From positions 1 through 27,356 of the forward strand of contig WPDH01000346.1 in NCBI GenBank assembly GCA_019137255.1: a stretch of DNA of 27,356 nucleotides. Reading direction: 5' to 3'. A model generated the notes under the pieces. It saw only the letters and a program-made list of their open reading frames with translations, was not told the origin of the DNA and did no database searches. This document shows positions 10,023-20,286 of this stretch, piece by piece; the stretch's first letter is position 1, and each line of letters begins with the position of its first letter. Source of the stretch: Corinectria fuckeliana (lineage: Eukaryota; Ascomycota; Sordariomycetes; Hypocreales; Nectriaceae). A program made the translations under genes and the position numbers.

Positions 10023-11245
10023 CTATGCTAAAAACCCAGCTGGCAAATCAGGACCTAGCAAGGTTAGCTTTCGCTCAACGTCGTCTTCAGACAGCTACTT
10101 ACCCCATACATGCAGTCCATCTGGGCTAGCTTGAGACACGTTTGTCTTGGTGTGGACATTCACTTGGTCCCCGTCGACGTAATGCTCCAGTATGAAATTG
10201 GATGGGTCGAACCTGACGAACAGTTAGCCAAGTCGTCCCGTTAGACACGCGATAACTTGCCAGTAATCAAAGATCTGGCTTCCCATGATGTGGCGGCCCA
10301 CGCCCCAGCAGTTCTTGTATCCCTTGTGGCGCAGCCAGTCGTGCCCGAGCACCTCAGTGTCGAAGTCATGGACTTCGTACGAGGTATGGTGCACATGGCT
10401 TTTAGGCCCTTCGAAGATGAAGAAGCTATGATGATCAGTCCACTCCTCGCCCAAGTCAATGTGCATGAAGGCGGTAATGTCCTTGCCAGATTCGTCGTGT
10501 TGCAGCTGAAAGAGTACGCGGTCAGCAGGGATCTGTGTTGGTAATGGAGACCACGGTGGCTTACATCGCTGGCAACAAAATTGAAGTGACGAGTGTAGAA
10601 GTCGTACACCTTGTTGAAATCGGTGACACACATGCCAAAGTGTCCCATCTTGTGCACAATTGCTGGTCCTATGGCAATTATTAAGCATTTTGTTTGAAAG
10701 TTGCTGAGGGCGGCCTACCTTTATCAAATCTCTGGAAAGAGTTGACGGGTCGGTTCTTCTGATGAGGCTGGTTGTAGAGGATTAACGTCCGTCTGGGGTC
10801 AGTGAAAGGAGTCACATTTCATGAGACGTACAAAGTTGAAATCTAGAACCTGATAATCCTCAGTCGGCTCTGCAGTTGTCTGTCCATGGACTAGATGCAG
10901 TGGCCAGCCATCAACGGGATCCCTGACCGTCACGCACTTGCCGCCGCCGGGGACATCGACCATGTCGTAGATCTCCGACGCCATAGGAAAGACGGAGCGC
11001 GCCCTTTCCAGGTCCTCGAGGGATTCGACCACTAGGCCGACTCCGCCAAACTCATCTTCGGCACCGGCCTCGAGGCAGTAGATGAATGGCTCAGAGCCGT
11101 AGCCGCGATAGTAGATCTTGCTGCCTTGGCGCTTGGTCTCGATGAAGCCGAAGTCGGCTAGGAACTCTTGCTGCTTGGATGCGTGCTTGTGCTTGTAGTA
11201 GACGTGAGCCACGCGCAAGACCTTGATCGGGGAGGGAGTCGACAT
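10023..11245 (-). CDS. Extradiol catechol dioxygenase (VOC fold)
   Basis: Two-domain vicinal-oxygen-chelate protein of the type I extradiol (catechol 2,3-dioxygenase-like) group, which opens catechols next to the diol (meta cleavage) with Fe(II) or Mn(II). Exons on the minus strand: 11245-10832, 10767-10719, 10668-10565, 10505-10261, 10212-10103 and 10054-10023, giving 317 residues, a normal length. The N-terminal half (about residues 9-115) is the non-catalytic repeat. The C-terminal half has the three metal ligands in place: His164 in GHFGMCV, His229 in VHHTSYEV and Glu280 in FILEHY. The intron after QIFDYW is GC-AG (10260-10213). It shares a 505-bp promoter with the divergent FAD monooxygenase, fitting co-expression of ring hydroxylation and ring opening. 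The exact catechol is unknown. Confidence 0.92.
10213..10260 (-). other. GC-AG intron in the dioxygenase gene
   Basis: The donor GCAAGT and acceptor GTCAG rejoin TG|G to give DYW-FDPSNF, the family sequence around the metal-binding Glu. A GCTAAC branch site is present. GT at 10256-10255 would insert an extra Gln and shift the frame. Confidence 0.8.
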
Positions 11246-11750
11246 GGCCTGAGGGTGGATTCTGAGTCTTGCATATACTGAAACGGGGAGAGGTAGGTGA
11301 GACAGCGATGAACCTGGGAAAAGACAGAGCTCGTTGGCATAAGCATTTTACTTGCTTCTGTGTAAGTTATCTCACCTGCTTATTATGGCGATTCCACCTG
11401 GCCATCCTATCTCGGACTTTCTTTTCATCGCTGTATGAGCTTACCGGACTCACTCTTGGCCATTGTTCCCGTGGCCGGCCGAATTGGAAGGCCGCGGGTT
11501 AATTGCTGCGGAACCGACATGGCGGCCCAACTCGAGCGAGGATTTTGCCTGGAGCTGGCAAGTGGACGGAAATGGCACGGCGGAGGGTTCGCGAGTCTGC
11601 GTCTGTTTGCATCTTGCTCTACTCCGGCATCATGTATATACTGTAGAATAGGGCCTGCCGCCTTCATCGCCAACAGCATCGCCATTCCTCTACATCCTGG
11701 ACTTTGGTCGATACCCCGCCGTCCGTCAAGTTATCTATCCTTCCTCCACC
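11246..11750. promoter_or_regulatory. Divergent promoter, dioxygenase / FAD monooxygenase
   Basis: Shared 505-bp region with no convincing coding frame. Two CGGACT elements lie at 11413-11421 (CGGACTTTC) and 11445-11453 (CGGACTCAC), their starts 32 bp apart, about 170-210 bp from the dioxygenase start and about 300-340 bp from the monooxygenase start. TATATA at 11636-11641 is about 110 bp before the monooxygenase ATG. Confidence 0.5.
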
Positions 11751-13956
11751 ATGACCTTTTCGGACGACCGCGTTGTAGTTGTAGAGACGGATGTGCTGAT
11801 CATCGGAGCCGGTCCCGCGGGAGGCTCGCTGGCCTGCTTCCTGAGTCCGTACGGTATGATGCAGCCCACCCGCCTGGATACTCTGGAGCTGCGCGACTGA
11901 CTGGAGGTTTCAACAGGCATCAAGGGTCTTATCGTGGAGCAGAACTCGACCAATGCCGACACGCCGCGCGCGCATATCACCAACATGGGCGCCCTCGGTA
12001 AGTAGTAGATGGTCTACCACATTGCATTCGTCCTAACAGTTCTTGCGTGTTTGAAGAATGCCTTCGCGACATTGGCCTCGACGACGTCCTGATGCGGCTT
12101 TCCACCAAAGGCGACTGCATGATGCACACGCGCTGGTGCCACAGCATGGCCGGCAGGGAGTACGGCCGCATCTACTCGTGGGGCAACGACCCCAAGCGAA
12201 AGGTGAAGCCTCCCGGTTCGACGCTGTCACCTGGAATTTGCCTGTGCTGGACTGGAGACTGACTTGCGCGTAAACGCACCTACAGGGCGACTACCAAAAG
12301 GCCAGCCCCTGCGAGCCGTGCGACCTGCCGCAGACGCTCCTCGAGCCGGAGCTCGTCCGCTACGCCGCGCTCAACGGCTTCCAGATGCGCTGGAACACCG
12401 AGTTTGTGTCCCTAGACGAGACGCCCACGGGCGTGACGGCCCGCGTCGTCGACAAGGTCACGGGCTTCCCGTACATCATCTCGTGCAAGTACCTGTTCGG
12501 GGCCGACGGCGCCCGGTCCCGCGTCGTCAGCCAGCTCGGCCTCCCGCTCAACAAGAAGCCCGGCGGCGGGCCGGCGCTCAACGTGCTCGTCAGGGCCGAC
12601 CTCTCGCACCTGGTGCAGTACCGCTCGGGCAACCTGCACTGGGTGCTGCAGCCCGACGCGGCGCACCCGGACTTTGGCTGGGCGTGCATCGTGCGCATGG
12701 TCAAGCCGTGGACCGAGTGGATGTTCATCTTCTTCCCCTACCCCGGCACCGCGCTGGACCGCCGGCCTTCCAACGACGAGTACCTCGTGCGCGTGCGGGA
12801 GGTGATTGGCGACGATACGCCGGCCGAGATCCTCCGCGTCAATGCGTGGAGCGTCAACGAGACTGTGGCGGAGACGTACTGCAGCGGGAGCCGCGTGTAA
12901 GTCCGGTTCGTAACGGCTTGGCGAGGACTGGCCACTGATGGCGAAGACTACAGGTTCTGTCTTGGCGATGCGGTCCACCGGCATCCGCCTTTCAATGGCC
13001 TCGGCTCCAACACGTGCATCCAGGACGCCTTCAACCTGGCTTGGAAGATAGCCTACGTCTTCCAGGGTACGTTGCAGCTGCGGATGATGGAATACACGCA
13101 TCTGATGGGCGCTTTGCTGACGTGAGGGCGTAGACAAGGCGGGTGCACAGCTCCTGGACAGCTACTCGGCCGAGAGGCAGCCAGTGGGAGAAGGCATAGT
13201 CCAACGGTACGAGTCCATCACCACTCGCAACCCGTGTCATGCTTGCTTACCTATGCTGTTGGGACAACCTGACTGACTGTACTGTGATCCAGTGCCAACC
13301 AGGGATTCCGCGACCACGCCCGCGTGTGGTCCGCTCTGGGCGCCATCGGGGAGTCGCAGAGCAAACGCACCGCCGCCCTGGCCGAGCTGAGCGCCAACAC
13401 CGACGCCGGCCGGACGCGCCGCGCGGAGCTCTCGGCCGCCATCGCGCAGACGGAGCACGAGTTCCACGGCCTCGGCATCGAGATGAACCAGCACTACGCC
13501 TCGTCGGCCGTCGTCGCGTCGTCCGGGGCTGAGCGCGCTACCGTCGACAACCCGGATCCCGTGCTCTATCACGTCCCGAGCTCCGTGCCCGGACGCCGTT
13601 TGCCGCACGTGTGGCTCAACACGGCGGTGCCCTCGGCGCGCGTGTCGACCATCGACATCGCCGGCAAGGGCGGCTTCGTCGTCTTCACTGGGATTGGCGG
13701 CGAGGCGTGGAAGAGCGCGGCTGCTGCCGTCTCGGGCGAGCTCCGCGTTCCCATCAAGACTGTGGCGATTGGCTACGGCCAGGACTACGAGGATGCCTAC
13801 TTCGACTGGTACCGGGTTCGAGGCGTTGAGGACTCGGGGTGCATCCTAGTCAGGCCCGACCGGGTCGTTGCGTGGAGATACAATAGCGCTGAGGGAGATG
13901 CGAAGTGGGCAGAGGAGGCCCTGTTGAAGGTCATGAAGACGGTCTTGTCAGTCTGA
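11751..13956 (+). CDS. FAD-dependent phenol hydroxylase-like monooxygenase
   Basis: Single-component flavoprotein aromatic hydroxylase, similar to phenol 2-monooxygenase and 2,4-dichlorophenol 6-monooxygenase, which adds an ortho hydroxyl to a phenol using NAD(P)H and O2. Seven exons: 11751-11853, 11917-11997, 12057-12202, 12286-12896, 12954-13066, 13134-13206 and 13293-13956, giving 596 residues, the family length. Motifs: VLIIGAGPAGGSLA (Rossmann), TPRAHITNMGALECLRDIG, the DG motif YLFGADGARSR, and the GD motif CLGDAVHRHPPFNGLGSNT. The last 120 residues form the thioredoxin-like phenol hydroxylase C-terminal domain. All introns are GT-AG. The start follows TCCACC and gives the glycine-rich loop its usual position. 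It is the likely supplier of the catechol for the divergent dioxygenase. Its stop lies 33 bp from that of the convergent regulator gene. Confidence 0.93.
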
Positions 13957-13989
13957 TATTTGCAGGATTAATTAAATTACTAAAGTCCG

Positions 13990-16900
13990 TCATGACTCGG
14001 TCGCCGTGTTCCTCATCAGCTCCGTCATAAACCACCCGAACTCGGTGTCCAGCAGGTCCATCTCGCCCATAGTCTCGTCGGAGTCCAGGGTTGGGTAGAT
14101 GGAGGGATCCGAGACGCCGGGGTGAAAGAAGTCGTCCAGCACGGCCTCTTGATCCTGATGGTGGTGGTGGTGAGGCTCCCCGGTCTCGTTCAGAAAGGGG
14201 ACAGGGCCGAGGCTGTGTGGTGGAAGCGCTAGGTACTGAGTATTACTTGCCATGGTAGCAGGGCTCTCTACGGTGGTTCCCGGGAAGAGTGCTCCCAGGT
14301 CACGGGCGGAGGCCAGGTCGCCGCCATGGAAAGACGCCGAGTGAGAGTGAGTACTAGATTCCTTGTCCTTCCGAGACTGCTCTTGCGCGTCGTCGTCCCG
14401 GTAGCTGCCGGCCGGCGTTGCGGAGAAGGTCGGCTCCCACCCGGCCCGACCTCCGGCCCGACCTCCGCGCCGCTTCCCCGTACCGCGAGTCTCCATCTCG
14501 GCCATCATCCGCCTCCCGCGGGTCAGGCTGTCCTCCAGCGAGTCGACGTTCTCCAGCAGCGCCAGCGGGGTGCCCCAGAACTGCGCGTACCGCTGGCAGG
14601 TGAGCCGCAGCAGCTTGAACTTGGCGCCGTCGGCGTCGCTCTGGCCGCCGAAGCTGTACACCTTGCGCAGGACCTGCAGCGACGCGGCCAACCACACGGT
14701 GCTGGCCAGGAACGGGTTCACCCACTTGATGTGCGAGTCGGGCGAGTTGCGCAGCACGTCGCCGATGTTGTCGGCCGCCTCGAAGCAGTTGCGCAGGCCC
14801 TCGCAGCTCGACGCGCCGCCGGGGGGGGACGCCGGCGTGGCCGTGTACGAGAACAGCGGGCCGCCGTCGGCGCTTTCGGTGAAGACGACGCCCGAGATGA
14901 CCTCGCTGAAGGCGTAGTGGTGGCAGATCTGGAACTGCGCCAGCTGCGTCAGGAGGTAGACGGAGTAGCGCGCCGCGTCGAGGAACCGCCGCGGGTGAAG
15001 CTCCGGGCGTCTTCCGCCGGACGAGCATGAGCTCGGAGACGCCGCCGCATCGCCGCCTTGCGAGCAGCCAAAGTCCAGCTTGTCCCCCTTGTACGCCAAC
15101 GAGTGAGGGAGCGCCGCCGTCGTCTTCTCCAGCGCGTGCTTGAGCAGGGCCAGCCGTCGGGCGTCTACCGCGGTGCACTTCTTGCGGAAGGCGTTGCGGA
15201 AGTACTGCTGCAGGTCCGTCACCTCGTCGCCGAGCCCCTTCTCGACGTGGGCGCCCTGGAGGTTGCCGCGCGCGAGCGTCTGGGCGTCTCTCATCAGCGA
15301 CGTGACAACGACGAACCACGCCGTGGGGCTCTCGTTGCCGGACCGCGACAGCTTCTTCCACCGCTCGCCGGGCTCCGGGTCCAGGAAGCAGCTCTGGCGG
15401 TAGCAGTTGCGGAACCAGTAGTCGTCCTCGATGGGGAGGTATGTCTCGTTCATGGACCAGTCGATGGCGAGCGGAGAGCGGCGGATGGTCGACGCAAAGA
15501 CGTCCATTTCCCAGATGGCCCACCAGCAGCGGCGCCGCTCCTCCTTTGCGACCCATCGCCGGTTGTCCAGGTTGCCGGTGGGCGGGCCGGTGGGCGTCTC
15601 GTAGTCGATGGTGTGCAGGCCGTGCTCGTACGCGGTGCGCACGCAGGAGCCCAGCAGCCGCCAGGCTTTCCCTCGCACGCCGCGGATCAGCTCGTTGAAG
15701 GTGCAGAGCGTCAGGGCTTGCAGGACGGCCAGCGTGGGAGCCTCGTCCTCGGTCTCGCGGAGGGCCTCGTCGACGAAGCGGAGGGCGACCTGGTGGAACT
15801 GGTCGGAAGACGGGAGGTCGGTGGGCGCGGTGGGACCCTGGTACTCGCAGGACTCAGCGTAGAAGCGGGTGGAAAAGGAGAACATGGAGGCGAGGAAGGC
15901 GACGAGGGGAGACAGGGTCTTGATGCCCTGGATCTTGTCGCCGAACGACGGCTTGTGGAAGAGCGACATGGCCGTCATGTTGGCAAAGTACAAGTCGGTC
16001 CTGCAACGGTATTAGATGGGGTACATTGGCGATATGATTACGACATGACCATGATTGCGAATGATGGAAATGGCAGAGTGAACTTACAAGAGTTGGAGCC
16101 CACCAACCGAGACGTTCATGATCTCGCAGGCCTGGGCGATGAGGCTCTGGGCACCAGCCAGGTTGATGAAGAAGCCGTCGGTGAGGACGCGGGGTGTAGT
16201 CGACGGTAGAGCCAGCCGCGACTCGTGCGTAGGGTGGATCAGGGAGGAGAGGGTGATGGCGCGGATGAAGTTGGTGGCGGCCATGTCTGACGAGTCGGAC
16301 ATGTCGAGGGCATCGTCGTCGTTGATGGCTGTGGGCTTTGGTGACGAAGGCGATGGCAGCGTCGGCGGCGACGGCGGCGACGGCGGCAACGACCGGAGGT
16401 AGCTGAGGGCGGCCGGGCGTCTGTTTCCCAGGGAGCCGGTGGTGGCTCGCCGACTGTTCTTCGGGGTCGGCTCGGCTTCGGCATCGGCGTCCGGGTCGGG
16501 GTCGGCCGTCATGCTAAAGTCGCCCGAGGAAGCCTCCCGACTGTGGTGACGGTTGGGCCGGCTGCGGGACTCGCGTCGGCGTTTGCGTTCGCGCGGGTGA
16601 GAGCCTGAGAACAGATGGGACGAAGAGTCAGCGGGATGGACGGTGAATGAGTAAGTGAGTGAGGAGGACGGCCAACATACCCAGCTTCGGCCCTGGCTTC
16701 AGGCGCTTGGATGGATAGACGCAGGTTTGCGAAGCGCGTCCACACGGACCGCACGAGGGCCAGGCACGATCACTGCCGGTTCACGCATCAGCACCGCAGA
16801 AGGATCAGAAGGATCACGGCAAGTCTACTGCCTACCATTTGGCTTTTCGTCTGGGACCACACGCCGGTTAGTCGATGCTTCCACCACGTTACACCCGCGG

Positions 16901-17008
16901 GGCTCAGCCTCACCTCTTGCAGGACTCGCAGGCCAGGTCCGACCTACCGCTGCGCGTCATGCGCTCGGGGGTCAGCGCCCGCGCCGTGTAGCTCTCAGCC
17001 TTGTCCAT
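13990..17008 (-). CDS. Zn2Cys6 transcription factor (Fungal_trans)
   Basis: Likely pathway-specific regulator. Exons on the minus strand: 17008-16914, 16850-16836 (15 nt), 16772-16681, 16604-16088 and 16000-13990, giving 909 residues. The zinc cluster spans Cys27, 30, 37, 44, 47 and 54 (CESCKRRKAKCD then SCGPC), followed by a basic linker KRLKPGPKLG and an Arg-rich stretch. The second half of the cluster appears only if the 15-nt exon is included. The middle homology (Fungal_trans) domain runs from about residue 240 (YFANMTAMSLFHKPSF) through RRCWWAIWEMDVFAS and beyond. The C-terminal tail is low-complexity, with a short His run and an acidic end that may activate transcription. It is divergent from P450-2. 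CGGACT elements across the cluster are candidate targets, including in its own promoter. Confidence 0.9.
16836..16850 (-). other. 15-nt microexon encoding RRKAKC of the zinc cluster
   Basis: The exon lies between introns of 63 nt each (16913-16851 and 16835-16773). With its split codons it supplies R-R-K-A-K-C, including Cys37 and the DNA-contacting basic residues. Without it the protein jumps from CESCK(R) straight to DRAWPSC and the C-x6-C spacing is lost; because 15 is a multiple of three, skipping would keep the frame. Confidence 0.85.
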
Positions 17009-17475
17009 GACGGGGGAGGGAGAGCGGTTGAGACAGGATGCGAGGTGATGGTCCGCTGGATATCAGGAGAGAATGAGTCGAAGTGAGCTGATGTTGGCGA
17101 GAGGGAGAGAGAGAGGGAGAGATTAGTACAGACGGAGAGAAAGACACATAGACAGAGAGACAGAGACAGGGCGAGAACAGACAACGAGAAGAACCCACCC
17201 GTGGAGACCGACTATTCCAAGTTTGAGATAGATCTTGACACTACCCCAGGTGACTAAACCGCTAGTCCCGTCTCCTCCGTCATGCCATGTCCATAGTCAA
17301 CATAGTGTAGCCTCCCGGAGCCCCGGGGGTGACCTTGATGCGGGGAACAGGCCTGCATCGCGCGGGGGAATCTGGGGTCGGCCAATGCCCATCCGGTTAT
17401 TCCAGTCGTCCATTTGCCGATTGGGCCTGTATCCGCCGGGACCTTGAACGGGCCAAATTGGCTTGAAGGCCCCTT

Positions 17476-17503
17476 CGGACGGATTATACTAATAATTAGT
17501 CCG
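17476..17503. promoter_or_regulatory. Inverted CGGAC-N18-GTCCG element
   Basis: CGGACGGAT on one side and ATTAGTCCG on the other form inverted CGGAC cores separated by 18 AT-rich bases. The right half is an exact copy of the recurring cluster 9-mer and the left half matches the FAH promoter word. It lies about 300 bp before P450-2 and about 470-490 bp before the regulator gene, a plausible site for dimer binding and autoregulation. Confidence 0.45.
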
Positions 17504-17550
17504 GGGGGGGGGGCTTTTCATGACGAGCCTCATCCGGGATGGGAGAGGAT

Positions 17551-17570
17551 AGGACAGGACAGGACAGGAC
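17551..17570 (+). repeat. (AGGAC)4 pentanucleotide repeat
   Basis: Four perfect tandem AGGAC units in the regulator/P450-2 promoter, followed about 50 bp on by a short GACA/ACAG tetranucleotide run. This is simple-sequence DNA; no function is implied. Confidence 0.8.
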
Positions 17571-17799
17571 CTTTTCTTCGGCCGCAGGAGAGGACACACA
17601 CGGGGCCGCAGAAAAGAAGACAGACAGACAGACAGGGACAAGGGCCGCGGGAGGGCTCGGGTTGCTACTTAAGCTGGGGATCCGCCGTGTTGTTGACTGG
17701 ATCCATGAATAGTAGACGCCCTTGAAGAGAGACCCGTTTTCTTTTCCATTCCCTTCCCTTCCCTTCGCCCGCCCAGTTTCAAGTATAGCCTCGACAAAC

Positions 17800-19748
17800 A
17801 TGGCAGACTTGGCTCTCAAGGCCGTCCTCGTGGCTGTTGCCGTGTGCCTCCTGGTCCACCGCGTCTTGCAGATAGGCAAACGGGATCCGAGAATGCCCAA
17901 GGGCCCTCCGACTGTTCCCATCTTGGGGAATGCTCATCAGATTCCCGCTACTGGCTTCTACAAGAAGTTTGTGTCCTCGTCTTCTTCTTTTTCTTCTTCT
18001 TCTTCCGCCCCCTGAAACCCTGCATATTACTGACCCGTCTTCACATCGCTGCAGGATGCGTGAGTGGGCTAACGTCTACGGCTCCGTCTTCTCCCTCAAG
18101 GTCGGCCCGTCCAACGTCATCGTCCTCTGCGACCGCAAGGCCATCCACAAGCTGCTGGTGGAGAATGGCAGCGTCTACTCCGATCGACCCCCCAGCTACG
18201 TGGGCCACCTGCTCACTCAAGGAGACCACCTCGCCCTCGAGCAGATGGACTCTGCCTGGCGGGACAAGCGCAAGATTATCGCTCATAATTTCTCGCCGAA
18301 GCAGCTGGACGAGAAGCACTTTCGCGTCCAAGAGGCCGAGTTCGTCATAGTCGACACTGGGTTTACCTTGGATCACGACTGACGAGTTGCCAGGGCCACT
18401 GTTCTCATGACGAACCTCCTGGATCGCCCGGAAGACTTTTACCAGGAGATCCGACGGTATACAGCATCGGTGGTAACTTCAATCACCTTTGGGTTCCGCG
18501 CGCCGTCCTTTGAGTCTTTCTGGGGTCACGTATGGCATCAATCTATCCCATGGATTGTTCCGTTGTAGGCTAATGCGCAGACAACAGGGCGTGTACGACG
18601 TGATGAACAAGGCAAGCCCGCACGCCTAATCCCAGAAACATGCAGCTAATTCCCCCTGTAGTGGACTGCGGCCATGGAGCCTGGCGCCAACCCGCCCGTC
18701 GACGTATTCACCTTTCTCCGCTACGTCCCCGCCTCGATGGCCTTCTGGAAGCGCCGGGCCATCGACGCCGGCCGGACCATGGACGGCGTATGGGGCGAGG
18801 CTCGCACGCGGGTCGTCCGACGACGCGCCAGGGGCGACAAGCGCAACTGCATCATCGACAGTCTGCTCGACGACTACGAGAAGAAGGGCTGGCCGGCTTC
18901 CATCAGCCAGCACGCCTTCACCAACCTGATGGGCGAGATTGTTGAGGGCGGGGCCGACACCACCTCGGCGCAGCTTTTAACTCTTATCCTGGCTTTTGCC
19001 CTGCATCCTCATGTTCAGGAGAAGGCGCGGAAGGAACTTGATGCCGCGTGTGGCACTGAGCGGTCTCCTTCGTGGACAGACTTTGCCACGGTGCCGTACA
19101 TGAACTGCATTATCAAAGAGGGCATGCGATGGCGTCCAGTGTACGTCTGGCCATGGACGGTGTCGATACTGTGCTAACACGTCCGTTCTTACAGAGCCGT
19201 CACTGCTCTACCACACAAAGTCCGCCAAGGTCAGCCACTCCAGCGCCTCCCACCAGACATGACACATACTGACTCGTAGCACAGACGGAGAATACAACGG
19301 CATGCTCATCCCGAAGGACTCAACCCTCTTCATCCCGACCTGGGCAATCCACCACAGCGACCACCTCTACGCCGACCCGGACACCTTCAACCCGGACCGG
19401 TACCAGCAGCACCCGAAGCTGGCCAACGACTACGCCGGCAGCCCGGACTGGGCCAATCGCGACCACTACAACTACGGCGCGGGCCGGCGCATCTGCCCGG
19501 GCATCCACATGGCCGAGCGCAACATGTGGCGCATCGCCTCCAAGCTGCTCTGGGCCTTTGAGTTCTCCGAGCCCGTGGACCCGGCGACGGGCAACGTGGT
19601 GCCGCTGGATCCGCACGCGTACAACCCAGGCATCTTGCAGGCGCCGCTGCCGTTCCGGGTGGCTACCAAGGTGCGGAGTCCCGAGCATGTTGCTACGATT
19701 CGGAGGGAGCATTCCGAGGCGCTGGAATTTATGGCGCAGTACGAGTGA
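17800..19748 (+). CDS. Cytochrome P450, CYP504/CYP619-like (P450-2)
   Basis: Second microsomal P450, a paralogue of P450-1 with the same landmarks. Seven exons fit: 17800-17966, 18055-18339, 18394-18529, 18588-18611, 18662-19140, 19195-19229 and 19285-19748, giving 529 residues. Visible are the N-terminal anchor (about residues 6-24), KGPPTVPILGN, the I-helix EGGADTT, ExxR in KEGMRWRP, PDRY, and the heme loop YGAGRRICPG with Cys446. The fourth exon has 24 nt, as in P450-1, and is followed by a GC-AG intron (18612-18661). Donors GTTCGT and GTCAGC are weak but give the correct frame. The gene is distinctly more GC-rich in codon use than P450-1. It probably hydroxylates a related aromatic substrate or the next position on the same one, with electrons from a P450 reductase encoded elsewhere. 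Confidence 0.93.
18612..18661 (+). other. GC-AG intron in P450-2
   Basis: The donor GCAAGC follows the 24-nt exon GVYDVMNK and the acceptor is TGTAG. Joining gives ...NKWTAAMEPGANPPVD, aligned with LEKFGEALEPGANPPVD of P450-1, which uses a GT donor at the same position. This is the second GC-AG intron in the cluster. Confidence 0.8.
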
Positions 19749-20286
19749 GGGAGTTAGGGATGAGATGTGGCTAGTCTTGAAGAAGAGAGCTTTCAAAGTA
19801 AAATAAACCTCAATTCCCAGGTCTTGTATGACAGTATCTTTTCAGCGAGGTACCTGTGAGGAATGATACTGCACTCAAAGCCAAGTTGGGTCATCGTTAT
19901 ACCTATATCTGGCATTACCCAATCTCCCGGTTCTCCCAACTCTCCGCCCATGATGTGAAAGTGAGAAGTGAGAACTAACAACTAGTGCCTTTCATATCAA
20001 TAAACTGACGTCCGAAAACAAGACACTGAGCTCAACGAGATACAGCACGTAAGAACCATCGAGATGTTGCAACAGCAGAAAGGTTGAAATCATTTTGGTG
20101 CTAGAGATGTATCCTATTAAGCTTTCTAACTCTGAAAGCCAATTATACTACAGTTAGAGTTGAATTCTGCGCATTGGACGCGGATATTTGGTTCAACCAC
20201 GGTTTATTGATAGCAGCTGGTCGTCGTTCTACCTGCTACTCTAGTTTTAACATCTCCCCATGCCTTGACAGCCTTGACAGGTATCA
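19749..20286. other. Convergent intergenic region
   Basis: The region lies between the 3' ends of P450-2 (+) and the reductase pseudogene (-). It is moderately AT-rich with no recognisable gene. Confidence 0.5.

Larger units (their letters stand above)
17009..17799. promoter_or_regulatory. Divergent promoter, regulator / P450-2
   Basis: Shared 791-bp region with no coding frame. On the regulator side (about 17,020-17,180) it is a GA-rich run, CT-rich on the gene's strand. It also holds the CGGAC...GTCCG element (17476-17503), an 11-G run (17503-17513), four AGGAC repeats (17551-17570) and a GACA/ACAG run (about 17617-17635). A pyrimidine-rich stretch (about 17736-17778) precedes the P450-2 start. 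Confidence 0.55.

Noticed and set aside
14354..15556. A 400-residue minus-strand frame overlapping the regulator
   Set aside because: It is an out-of-frame shadow of the regulator exon with biased, low-complexity composition.
14326..16209. Long plus-strand open frames opposite the regulator gene
   Set aside because: They are GC-rich antisense shadows with Arg/Ala/Gly-rich nonsense composition; the minus-strand frame carries the domains.
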